From Lytechinus pictus (Eukaryota > Echinodermata > Echinoidea > Temnopleuroida > Toxopneustidae), in contig NC_087259.1 in NCBI RefSeq assembly GCF_037042905.1, forward strand, positions 20,170,501-20,234,500: a stretch of 64,000 nucleotides of DNA. Reading direction: 5' to 3'. Under the pieces are notes generated by a model, which searched no databases, was not told the origin of the DNA, and saw nothing but the letters and a program-made list of their open reading frames with translations. The position numbers and the translations under genes were made by a program. How positions within the stretch are numbered: the stretch's first letter is position 1; every line of letters begins with the position of its first letter. Positions 30,908 through 44,200 of the stretch are shown here, piece by piece.

Positions 30908-31186
30908 AGGGCCCCGTCTTACAAAGAGTTGCGACTGATCCGATCAACCACAACTATGGAAAGCCAGCAACATCAACCTCTAAAATGCATATTTGTTCAA
31001 AATATTTTCCAGATATGATGTAGATTTATACATTCATTGTTTTCTTGAAAATTCAGTGTGCTTCTTTCTATTTACAAAGGATATTGTGCAAATTTCCTGT
31101 AGTAGAAATTATGACATTGATGGATTTCCATATAGCTGAATGAGGTTGATTGGATCAATCGAAACTATTTGTAAGACGGGGCCCAT
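30908..31186. mobile_element. GGGCCCCGTCTTACAAA MITE
   Basis: GGGCCCCGTCTTACAAAGAG (from about 30910) mirrors CTATTTGTAAGACGGGGCCC (ending about 31184). About 275 bp, no frame. Confidence 0.85.
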
Positions 31187-32145
31187 ATCTCTTGTGATAC
31201 AATATGTTAAGTTGATAAACTATTACACTTGTATACTTTTGTTACTGAAATGTGTCCCAAATAAAATGAAATCAATTAAAATCAAATCAAGAAGAATAGT
31301 GTTATAACAAAAATAAACTAAATTAAATTTGATTGAATTGATACGAATACATGGTTTTATATGCCATTTTACATGCATACCACATGTTATTATCCAACCC
31401 ATACTTTCCAACTTCATAATAAACATCTTATTAATAAAGGTTAACATTTTCACAAAGTTGCCCTTTTGCTTGCAAGATTATAATAAGATTATTCAATAAA
31501 AAAAACTGATACCCTTTGTTCTCATTACATGTATACCCTTCACTGTTATATGTATTAGGGTTGTATTAAAGATATTAAATATATGTTTGTATTTATAAAT
31601 TTTCATGCATAATCTTATACTTTGCAACTTTATTGTAAAAAGTAAGGACGAAAATTGATACTTTGTAAAATATAAAATAAGTCAAGACGATGTATACTGT
31701 AAAGTGTATGATGCATATTGAAAAGGGCTAAAGTAGTTAATAAAAATAAATGTTTCATTGACCAGGTCTTTCCTTCTCCAATCTAACTACTGATCACCGT
31801 CTAGATGACTCGGCTGGCAATTGAACCCACATCATCTCCTTCATGAGGCGGGCACTCAACACAAAGCCATCATTCCAGTCAATAATAATAACAATAAACA
31901 CACAAATGCAGAACTTTAGTTCTCACATTAAATTGAGAAAAAAGGGCTACTTCGTGAAACTGAAAACGGTGTAAGAAAAGATCACGTTCCATTCTTAACA
32001 ATTTCTTAATCTACATGTAAATTAGAAGTACGGTATAGCGAGGATATTAATATAATTTATTTATACTATTTACAGGAATGTTCCAATTTACAGTGAGTTT
32101 TAAGATGATTATTGTCCATACATGTGAAATAAAAAGTAATCAAAA
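31187..32145. other. region downstream of the SEC22B stop (probable 3' UTR and intergenic)
   Basis: AT-rich. On the minus strand AATAAA-type hexamers occur (for example complement of tttatt near 32057), so the SEC22B 3' end probably lies here, but I cannot choose a site. A tRNA-like minus-strand fragment lies near 31790-31880 (GTGGGTTCAATTGCC B-box). Confidence 0.4.
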
Positions 32146-32297
32146 TCACCACCAGAAGTATAGTGCAAGGGAAACAAGGAATATGATGACTAAGATGGCA
32201 GCTATTTTGGCATTCCTTGATCTGAGGTTGAGTGCTTTGGCATCTTGTCTGTATTTCTTGGATATCGTAGAAAGATTGCTAGCCTTGTTGTCCAGCT
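32146..32297 (-). CDS. SEC22B: SEC22B exon 5 (SNARE C-terminal half and membrane anchor)
   Basis: Encodes [34 protein letters not shown] and a hydrophobic anchor of about 18 residues ending FWW, then TGA. Confidence 0.98.
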
Positions 32298-35200
32298 CTG
32301 TAGGAAAAAGTCAAATTATTCTCTCATTACAAACATAATCTCACTCATAACACTGACTCAAATTGAAAATAATACTTTGTGTTTTAATTCAATGCTACGA
32401 ATTTCGTTATGTCTAGTTTTCACTGTATGAGGTACAATTTTGTTAATTGCACTGAATATAAATCTCTTTTCTACAACCTTCCGTGACTGTGACTCCATTG
32501 TTGCCTTTTCATCATCTCTTCTCTTCAGGACCCCCTCCCTCCCTCCTCCCCCCAACCTCACTCTCTCGTGCATGCATGCTAACTTCCTCTGTTGTTAATA
32601 ATAGGACAGGCAAGTTTTCACGAAGCAGAAAAAGGGAGTGTGGGAGGACACATAATTTTTTGAAATGCACATATTGGGGCAATATCAATTAAGACAAATA
32701 GTTTATTAAAAGTAAAACAAGTAATAATAATAAAAGAAAACAAACGTGTACCAATGAATAATTCATATATCAGTAAGCTAAGGAATCTGGCATTTCATAG
32801 TATTTAGCATGTTTGGAAAGGTCAAATGCATCATGTATACAATATACAATAATTTGTTTTGAACATTTCAAAAGAGCATGGAATTTGTGGTTGTGAATTT
32901 GTGTGTGTTCACAACCACAAATATAAGTACCCCATGACTTCTGACCTCTACTCTCTATACTGACCTTCGAGACCAACGCCCCTCTTCATGACATCATCAA
33001 TATTCTGTACCATGATCTTCTGTACATCTTGTAGTTCTGTGTTGATATTTGCAAGGTTCCGTCTAGTCCGTGTATCCGTGTATGACTTCTTTGTCTTCTG
33101 TATAAACGTGTCTGCAGATCAAACAACAACAAAAATTGGAAATGCAGGGCTTAAAGATAAATGACAGTAGTTGCAGTAAACAATTATTCCATGAGAAAGT
33201 CTATAAAACAAAGGTAAATTGTCACTAGATCACCATAGATTTGGTTAACATAAACTAAACTTTGTGAAATCAATGTAAGCTGAAAAAAAATCACATTGAA
33301 GACCTCAAACACAGATAAATCAGGCAGGACAGTATATCATTATTGATCAGAAAAAAGGCACGACATATGGCTCAAATGCCATGTTTATTTTGCTTATTTT
33401 TCAGTAACCACACAATTTCTTCCAAATCCTTTGACATATATTTCTTATTCATATACAGAGACACTTTTATGGTTATTGTATTATCACAAATGACATTCAT
33501 CTCTAAATCAAAGACCATCAAGGCTGTGCTTGGGATGGCCTTTACCATAGTACAGAAGATTTTGCTTTCTGTTGTGTAATTCTTAATGAACAAGCCTGTT
33601 GATTGGCCCCAATGTCCCTATAATGGGCTTACGAGATTTTTTGTGCCAAGTATATTTTTCTTAATTGTGCAGTAATATGAAAGTGTGGCCTTGACCTAAG
33701 ACATTGAAATTCAAGGCCTGAAAAGGGAGTGTAGATTTTTTAAATACTAGGCTTTGTAACACACACAGATTAGCGATCAATTGCTAAATGGACTGACCAA
33801 TCGAGATCAATGTTACACGCACATTTAGTTCAAAATACCAACCAGGAACCAATCAGTAGTGTTCTTTCATATTTGCTATTCATCGCTAAGCTTTGTGTTA
33901 CGGGGTCGAGATAATGTCTATTTCCAAAGAAAAGGTGGTGCTAACATACAGTAGTCATTACTATATTGACTCACATAATTGGCAACTCAAGATTCAAATT
34001 GTGGACTTCCAATAAAGTTCACCATTCTATTTTTTCATTTTCAAATACCAGGGGCCCATAACACAAAGCTTAGCAATGATTGTAGAACATTTTTCTATGA
34101 CTGATTCCATCGACTACAATGTACAATCAATCGTAAAAATCAAGCGTACGATTAATCGCTAACCTTTGTGTTACGGGACCCAGGTGTCTATCCCTGTGAA
34201 AAGGTAATGCTAGAGTCTGTAGTCATTACTATATTGACTCACATAATCAGCAATTCTAGACAAAGTTCACCATTCCATTTTTCTATGTTTTTCACACAGA
34301 TCAATCCATTACCACTGTTAAAATCCACTTCAATCCTGCTACTTACCAAATTCAATGAATGAGTAAGGTCTGGTAATTGTGGCTACTCTCTTGCCGTGCT
34401 GTGAATAAAACTCCTGATGAAGCTCTTCTAAATAGTTGAATGCAAGCTTCTTGGAGAAAGATTTCTCACAGAGAGTCAAGTAGCAGATCCCAGTCTGGAT
34501 CAAATAGCTTTTAAAGAAAATTATTATGTTTTTTTAATTACCAGTATGGTTAAATTTGCAATTATTCAAATTATAAATGTCAAGGTTCATGCACATAGCA
34601 CTATAAGGATGTGTGATATGCTTCTGGTAAATAGGAAAATTATGAAAATATGTACATGTAATCAAAGGAGAAGCCCCCCCCCCCCCCCCCCCCCGACGTC
34701 CATTTGCCAACTGTCTAGCAGAGAAATTAAGAATAGCATAGTAAAGGATTTTTTTTTCAAAGTTGTGATGTCTCATGCAAGCACCTTTTCTGCTTCCCCC
34801 ATCACTAAATCACCTACAGTGGAGTTCAAAACTTAGTGAACCCCACCAAATAATGAACATATTTAAAGTGTTCAAGTTCTGCCATGTTTTAGATATTTAA
34901 TTGTGAAGTCAGGTGATAAAATATTACAGTAAATAAAGTTTGCTTGTCTGGGCTTGCTGGACAATGTAGTGTTATCTACATTCATCACTCAGCATGACGG
35001 AGTGCATTTTGTGGTGGGGTTCAATAAATTTTTAGCACAACTGTAAAATCACAATATTTCAATGGTTCATGATACTTTAAATTGAATTACAAATTTGAAA
35101 AACAATCCAAATGTTATTCTTTAATGAATTTTCATCAAATCTTGGTTTATCATCATTATGCTTCTCCTTTTTTTCTGCTCATACCCACCTAATCCACCCC

Positions 35201-38200
35201 CCCCCCCTTAAAAAAAAAGAAAGTAATATGTCAGGGCGGACTTTGTCTAAATTCTTGGTTTCTTCCTTTTGGCAATGGAAGGTAGAATTATTTTCTTGTA
35301 TTTTTTAGAATGATGATTAGATGATTACACTTACTGGAAGAACATGGGTCCTGATTCAATGGTAAACCTTGTTGGGGATGACTCATTGAGCTTGAGATTT
35401 CTGAAAAGCATCTTGGCTTGGGTTTGGTACTCCTGCAAACTCCGGCCTGCCTGTATTGAGGTCAAAGGAACATTTCAAATGAAACTACATGCAACAATCA
35501 CTTTTCACATCTTGCAGATTTCCTACTATGTAGGCCTACTATTGTTCAACTTCAATGCCTCGAAGATGAAGACGCTTAAAAATATTAGTTTTACTCATTA
35601 ATGTGAGGTTGTTACACAAATTGGCTCATTGGAATTCATAGCCCCCCCCCTCCCCCCATCTTCACAACCAGAGCAAAAAGTTAAATTGACAAATGGAAAA
35701 TTAGTTCAAAGCTGTGTCATCAATTTAAGCATGCACGAAAATCTTTCAGTTTCAATGTGATAGAAATTAAGAAAATAAAATTCTGAAAAGCAACAAAAAG
35801 AATGATCCAGTTTCTCAGTGTACCAATAATCACAACAAAGTTATTTTTTTCAAACAAAGCCCTATAAGTGGAGCTATGCTCAAACACAATACTCAGCAGA
35901 CAAGTGGTGAAAATCCGTGTTCAATGGTTGTGTTTAAATAGTGAATTTGTACTCTTATCTGGTTTGTCAATTTCACTTTTGGGTCTAGCCAGGGTCTTTA
36001 ATGTTTTTTTCAATTTCTTTCTTCCTCTCTTTATTTTTAGGTGGTCTGTCGATGACAGATCACCTCTTGATTTCGCCAAAATTTTCTTTCTTTATTTATT
36101 TCTTTATTTATTTTTATTTCTTCCGTACACTTTTTTGTACACACGTTCACTCGAAATCGACATGGTCAATTTCCTTCAAATTTCTGTCAGTCATCAAGCC
36201 CTATGATTTCAAGCTAAATCAACTTTTTCAAGGTCATTATGTCATCGTGACGTCATCCAGGCGCCATTTTGTAACAAGTGGAACGCCTCTGGCAGTCTCG
36301 CCTGCATTACGCAATTTAACATAGCAGCAGTGCTAACTTTGAAAACTACTATAAAATAATCATTCACAAAAACACCATTCATATAATGATATAATACCAC
36401 GTTCATTGACCATAGATGACATTTGAACGGTGACTTAAGACTTGTCAACTACACCCATGTCCACATTTCATTCATTCTCTATCCATAAACTTTCAAAGTT
36501 ATGATGGCACTTCAACAATTACCCCAACATGGCCTAAGTTTATTGACCTTAACTGACCTTTGACTTGGTTTTGTGACCTGAAACTCACAGGGGATGTTCA
36601 GTGAAGCTTGATTACTCTTATATCCCAAGTTTTATGAACTACATGTAGATCCATAAACTTTCAGAGTTAGGATGGTAATTCAACAAATACCCCCAACACG
36701 GCCAAAGTTCATTGACCTTTAATGACCTTTGACCATGGTCATGTGACCTGAAACTCGTACAGGATGTTCAGTGATACTTGATTACTCTTATGTCCAAGTT
36801 TTATGAACTAGATCCATAAACTTTCAGAGTCAGGATGGTAATTTAACATATACGCCCAACACGGCCAAAGTTCATTGACCTTAAATGACCATTGACCATG
36901 GTCATGTGACCTGAAACTCACACAGGATATTCAGTGGTACTTGATTAACCTAATGTCCAAGTTTCATGAACTAAATCCATAAATTTTCAAAGTTATGATG
37001 GTATTCAACAAATATCCCCAACTTGGTCAAAGTTCATTGACCCTAAATGACCTTTGACCTTGGTCATGTGACCTGAAACTCAGGCAGGATGTTCACTAAT
37101 ACTTGATTAACCTTATGTCCAAGTTTCATGGACTAGATCCATAAATTTTCAAAGTTATGATAGTAATTCAACAAATGCCCCCAACTTGACCAAAGTTCAT
37201 TGACCCTAAATGACCTTTGACCTTGGTCACGTGACCTGAAACTCGAGCAGGATGTTCACTAATACTTGATTAACCTTATGCCCAAGTTTCATGAACTAGG
37301 TCCATATACTTTTTAAGTTATGATGTCATTTCAAAAACTTAACCTTCAGTTAAGATTTTGAAAATAATTTTCCCAACATGGTCTAAGTTCATTGACCCTA
37401 AATGACCTTTGACCTTGGTCATGTGACCTGAAACTCAGGCAGGATGTTCAGTAATACTTGATTAACCTTATGTCCAAGTTTCATGAACTAGGTCCATATA
37501 CTTTCTAAGTTATGATGTCATTTCAAAAACTTAACCTTAGGTTAAGATTTGATGTTGACGCCGCCGCCGCCGTCGCCGTCGGAAAAGCGGCGCCTATAGT
37601 CTCGCTCTGCTATGCAGGCGAGACAAAAATCAGGTCATTATCATATCTCGATAACGAGTCATCAAAAATCAACTATATTTGGTATACATCAACTTCAGGT
37701 CAACGGTCAACTAAAAATTTCATCAAATTCCGCGCGCGCACCTCGACGCGCACGTACGCGCGCATTAAAATTTTAAAATGCTCAAATTCGTTCCAAATTA
37801 ATTTTCCATACGTTTCAGGCCATTTTAAGCATTTTGCAAAAAAACGCGCGCACGCACATGCGCACGCGTTTTCGCGCATAATTGCATCTTCCAACATAGA
37901 ATCGCCAAATTTTTTTATATCAATGCACCGATAATATAATTCTGAACAATTTGATACCTTGATCAACCTTCTACGACAAGTAATAACGAAATTATCACCC
38001 GTTAAACTTTGCAGCACGTGTGCGCGCGAGCTCTCACTACAGGCCATATATGGGCAAAAACATGTCTATTGAAAATTCACTGTAGCTCTTTAAATAGTCC
38101 GTTGACCCCAATTTTTTTTTTCATATATCGATAGAGTATGAGTTGTAGATTTGATTTCATGTCACCATTGTCCCTCAATTTGATCATGACGTCATCAAAA

Positions 38201-41200
38201 TTGCGCCTAAACTGAAAATTTCATTTTTTCAAAAATGACGTCATCAAATTTATGCAAATTTGATCATAACTCCGTGAATATTGATCATTTTTCGCCCAGA
38301 TTTCGATATGTTGTAGTTTAGAATGTACTCTTTCTCGTCAGTTACCATGAATTTTCATTTTGAAAAACGCATCATGGTGTAAAATTACGATGAAAAGAGG
38401 CATGTCATTTTTCCTCATTTTGCGTGTAATCTCTATGGGACATGACTTTTTCTCAAAACTAGATTCAACATTCCTCTATTTCGTGAGCTATATCTCCATT
38501 TTCTTTTATCAGTTATCTCTGAGCTTTGAATATGTTGTAGCTGAGATTCTCAGCTTTCGGAAGTGTGCCCTCCATTTTTTTATCAGATGCCGGGATCATG
38601 CCCGTTTTTCGCTTGCAAAATTGGATTTGCAATTCTCAAATTTGCTTACGTGTAATCTCTATGGGAACGTGTAATCTCTATGGGGAATATCGTGGCTCAA
38701 TGGATAACGCACTTGACTTGCGTTCTCGGGGCGCAGGTTCGAGTCCTGGGGTGAACAACATGATTTTTTTTTTCTTTTTACCACCTCGTACATGATCCTT
38801 TTTGGTATTTAAAAGGTATGAAAGTTAAAATTTAGCAAGATTAAACAGATTATAATTACTTTTTTCATATCACATGTATTTTCATATATCAAAGAGACCC
38901 TTTTCACAGTGCTTTATCATCTCCCGTCTTTCACAAGTATTCCATCCATAATGAACATTCCGTTGTCATCATGAAGATCATATTGATCTGCTTGAACATG
39001 GTAGTAGTGATCATGATGGCGAGAATAAGGACAGACCACCTAATTCGTCCGCATGACGAATTAAAATCTAGTTTTTTATTGTTTCTTTCTCCCTCGTCTT
39101 CCATCCTTTCTCCCTTTCCTTAATTTCTTTATCATTCTAGTTTTCCTTCTTTCTGTTTCATTCTTATTCTTTCTTTTCTTCCTTTTTTCTTCCTTCCTTT
39201 CTGTATCCACTGATCAATTGTGTTCAAGCCAAGTCAAGATTCCATTATTTCTACCCCCTCTTCCCCATAGATTCAACAAAGAAATAGATTCAACAAAGAA
39301 ATTATTCTGTTTTGGGGGAAAAAAAAGAAATCAAATTTACAAGGTAGGCAGGACAACAAGAATTTCAAAATGTGTTTGTTGTCGAGAGAATGATATCAAA
39401 ATATTCCTTAATATCTAATTTATCATGTGAAACCACTTAAAACTTACGTAAAATTCATTTAAACTGTAAAAAAAAGGAAATTCATAGCACCAACATGGTC
39501 CGAAAAAGCCATAGACATCGCGGTACCTTTTTAATACACTGTACGTACTATCGATAGTTAAAACGATCACGATGTGCTCGCTAAATGCGCGCGCCCATCG
39601 GCGTCTGCTAGCCGTCATCTGCTGTGACTCTCCAATAGCCCCGCATGTGCAATTTTTTGTAAGATCGTCCCATATGCTGTTTTTCATGTTAGTACATACA
39701 TGCGTGCACGTTATTTGCGGACGCAGATCATGTACGCATCTCCGTCGTCTGCTACGGCTCTCTTTATCAGTCCCAAGTGTGAAATATGTGTACATGGTGT
39801 ATGTTCATTTGGTCTACATGCAGTTTGCCCACTTGTCATTTAGTCTAATTGCCATTTGGTCTACACTACACTTGGTCTAATTCTCATTTAGCGAAATGTC
39901 CAGTTGGTCTAATTTCATCATAACCTACATAATTACAAATACAATTTTTTTACTTTGTCAAATACCGGTACATAAAATTGGCTTTATATCATGCAGTTCC
40001 ACAGTGTGAAATATGTATATATTCGTTTGGTCTACATGCAGTTTGCCCACTTCTCATTTAGTCTAATGCCAAATGGGCTAAACCCATTTGGTCTACACTT
40101 GGTCTAATCCTCATTTTGCGAAATGTCCAGTTGGTCTAATTTTTTTAAATTGCCATTTGGTCTACACTTTGTGTAATTTACATTTGGTCTACACTACACT
40201 TGATCTAATTTTGAGTCCAGTCCAGGGTCTAATTTCAACATGACCTACATCATTATGATGTTATACTTTGTGAATTTTTTTTTCTTTATATAATTTCATT
40301 TCACCTTATAGTCTTAGCATTGGTTTCAAATAAATAATACTTGAACAGTGGCAAAGTCATGATAATGGAGCCAAAAGTTTTGAAAGGTGTATCAGGTAAA
40401 GTTATAAAGTTGTAAGCAGGAGAAGCAAACAACAAAAAATGTTGAAGCGGGGGGGGGGGGGTGTTCATTAATTTCCTTTTATTTTCCAATGCCAGATCAA
40501 TCTTTGTTTTTGCTTGTCATTTTTTTAAAATGATATGTTCTGTTCACTCTACAATTTTTACTAATGATCTTTTTTTTTTGGCTTATCGTTTTTTTCAGAC
40601 ACATTCGCACCCGAACCGACTCTACAATTAAGGGAAGAGAAGGAATTATTGAACCTCTTGAGAGAATATACTGGTCAAGGGCTGTAATAGTATACAGGGG
40701 CACTTCCTGAGAGAAAGTTAATTTTATTTTAATTATGTGTTTTCAGGATATCTAATAGTACTATTGAAATGGCGGTGAAAATTATTGCCCCTGCTGATGA
40801 GATTTTTCAGCTGCACCCCTCCTTTATTTTAGTGAATAAGGTGTGGCACTGCCCTATATGATTCATTTTGAATTTTAATGGGCTCCAAAATGCAGTAATT
40901 TATAAATTATAGCATAATCTTATTTCGATAAAGCCTTTGACATAAACAAAGCATATTTAAAACAGATTTAGTTATTGCATATCAGAATGTTATGTTTGCC
41001 TGATGTTTTCTCAATAACTCTAAGCTGTTATTAATGAATTCTTTCTAGAAACAAAAATAAGCAATTTATTCAAACATGTCAGTTTCATTTTGTAGACATA
41101 TGCATTGAATTTACCAATTCAGTATAAGGTACGTATGCCATCTTTCACATATGTTGATTTTTATCACTGGTGGATCTGGGGGAGGGCACATCTGGCTCAC

Positions 41201-44200
41201 CCCCCCCCCCCTTAGAGAGCCTCAGTCGAGATTTGTAATGAAAATATGCCATTTTCACCAAAGTATGCCCCCCCCCCCCCCGGAAAGCAAGGTCCTTTTT
41301 TTGCTTGACAAATTTTCATCATGAAAATGTGCCCCCCCCCCCAGGATAAATCCTGGATCCACCCCTGGTTTTTATTAAGTTTACATGTATTTTCATTTTG
41401 AAAAAAAAGGTTTCCTAGAGATTTGTAAACAGCATGATTTACACTGAGCGTGTCATACACTTCTGTGCAGAAGAATATTATCTTGAGAAATTTGGTTATT
41501 AAATTATGGAAAATATCTTTTGCAAATGAAATTACTTGATTGCAATTATTTCTTACATTGTATTGTCATTTTACTTGATAGAAATTCATTATTTTTTATA
41601 ACCATGACAGTGTTCTAATTTCATATTTGCTAAATTGTAATAATTCTTTTGATCTTCCTTCATCTTCATGAAAGTATGAATTCTAGTCATCTGCTTCAAA
41701 GTCTGCCCAATACAATGGTTACAAAGGGCCTAAGCATCACTTGTCATTTTTTAATAAGTAGTTAAGTCAGTAGTCAAGTAAGGGGTCAGACAGTTTGGCT
41801 GTATTATATTTGTTTAATTATCTTACTAGTGTCAATTTACTAAACTTTTGCTGTTTGTGATTGAACCCCCAAATTGCTCGATAGTACCATTATGTTGGAC
41901 AGACGTTAATATTGACTAGAGGACTATTATTACTTTCCAAACCAACCTGAAGATAATATGATACTTCACGTAGTACAGGGGTATATTGTCTCCCTTCCAT
42001 TGTTGTGATGTATGGGCTGGGTAATATCATCTAACTTGTCCTGGAATAATCATTCTCTGCAACAAGTTCCACTTCAGCGACTCTCAGTTGAACATCATCA
42101 TTCCTGGCATTGGCGGCGGAAGCCAAAAATTTTAGGGGGGAACCGCCAAAACTTTTTGACAAAAAAAAAAAAAAAAATAGTGACCAAAAATCTTAGGGGG
42201 GGGGGGACACAGGAAACAAAAGTGAAAATTGACAAGCCAAAAAAAAAAAAAAAAAAAAGGTTATCAACAAAAAATTGAGGGGGGGGGGGTCGTCCCCTCC
42301 CCACCTAAAATTTAGTGGGATACGTCCCCCCCCCCCCACTTCCACCGCCTATGATTCCAGGTGCTTGGAGATCTTCGAAAGGCATGCTATAACATCCACT
42401 TAAGTTCCAGTTCCTTTCATGTTTTTTCCTCATCTTAGTGAGCATCTCCAAGTGTTCATATTTTTAGTGTCCTTTTTTAGATTTACCAAACTCAGTTTTA
42501 TTACCTGATAAATGAAATTACAAAATTCTATCCCAAAAATTGAACACTTTGATCAAGTTTGGTTACTTAAACTTAATGTTAAATAAACTGAAAATATGTA
42601 ATAAAAGGCAAAATAATAATAATGATGAAAAAAATACCGGTAATAAAAACAAAAGTTACTCAAATTCACTCAAAACCATACACTTATCTACTCTCCTCAA
42701 AAATCAGTTCTCACTTTTAGGTATTGATCATTCATTCAGTCAATGAAATAATAAAAAGAGACAGGAGATCCTCATCAAAATAAACACAAACAGTGTCTCA
42801 CACACACACTACACATTAATAGTAAAATCAGTTTGTATCTTTCGTGGGATTTGTTTTTATGTAAATCTGGATTCTTCTTGGTAGTAGGGCCTTAGGTCGC
42901 TCTGACTTGAACTTAAAACTTCCAATCTCAAGAAGGCAAGATATATCTCGGGAGATAGTCATCATCAAGATGTTTAGGAGTTCAACCTGGTGGTGAGGTT
43001 ATTCATGATGGCATCTGGTATTCTGGCAGAAAGAATCAGAAATATAAAATGCATAAATACAATTGTTTATTTTTTTCAATACAAATTAAATTACCTGAGT
43101 CATTCAAGATAGTGGGTATTTTTTTTTAGGGGGGGGTGATGGCATGACAAGTTTTTAGTCAAAATTATTTTTATCTTCATTTATCTTTTTTTTCCCACTT
43201 TGTATTACCATTTATTCAAAAATTGCAATAAACATATCAATAAATGAGTTTTTAATCTACCGGTAGTTGGCAAAAGTAAAGCCAGTATTGGCAGTAAAAC
43301 ACTGACACCACGGCACTGACACTGACAGTGAATGTTCATTTTCCAGTGCATGCACATCACTGCCCCATCATCTTCACTCGTTTTCAGAAAATATTTAGTT
43401 ATTTCTCAAATATGACCATGATTATCTTATTCATGTCATTACTCTGGTGTTTATTCATGATTTTAAATTCAGGAAATCATTCAGCAAACGAAGAAAACAA
43501 AGCATTTCTTGACTGTGATTCCGTGTGATTCAAGTTCAATTTCATTTCTGTGTGTATCACATGTACGCACGTACGTGACGTAATCTTAATCTCTATTATG
43601 ATGTAAATTTATCATCCCGCGCGCGATTAAAATGGCTCGAAATTCGACCAAATTCAAGGACAGCTCAGCTTGCAAACCTCACTGAGAAGGGCTTCCCCAG
43701 CCCTTGCGATTCCCCGCGCTGCAATTTCACTGCAATACACAGAAAGGAAATCAACTCAAGTTTCACAATCAACGGAAAATCCGGAACCCTTCGAGACCCA
43801 TTTTACAAGAAATACAACTAAATAAGGTAAGAATTGAAAGCAACTCAAGACATTTTCGACTTACCGACACTTTCATGTTTATTTTCGGAAGATTTCATGG
43901 AATTTGGGGCACGAAAATGGTATCGGTAGCTCGCGAAAGTCCTGTGCAATACGATGACATATTTTTCATCGCACGGGAGGACAATCACAAAGAGAAAATA
44001 TCATACACATCCGCGCTAACAGGGGCTTAATTTTGACGATATCGCATCGCTATGCGATTGCAATGATTGACATGCGAACGAAGCTTGCGTACAAATTTTG
44101 AGCACTTCCGCGACAGCGCCATCTAGTGACTACGGCCGTGCCTATACAAGGCATGGCAACAAATAGTCAAAACTGACTAGTTTGCATATTCAAAATAACA

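Noticed and set aside
38687..38756. functional tRNA-Arg gene
   Set aside because: Acceptor and anticodon stems do not pair, and no proper anticodon loop can be drawn, although A and B boxes are good.
43704..44030. 108-codon plus-strand frame in the CpG-containing patch
   Set aside because: No recognisable family, lies antisense within SEC22B intron 1, and length is within chance expectation for the higher GC.
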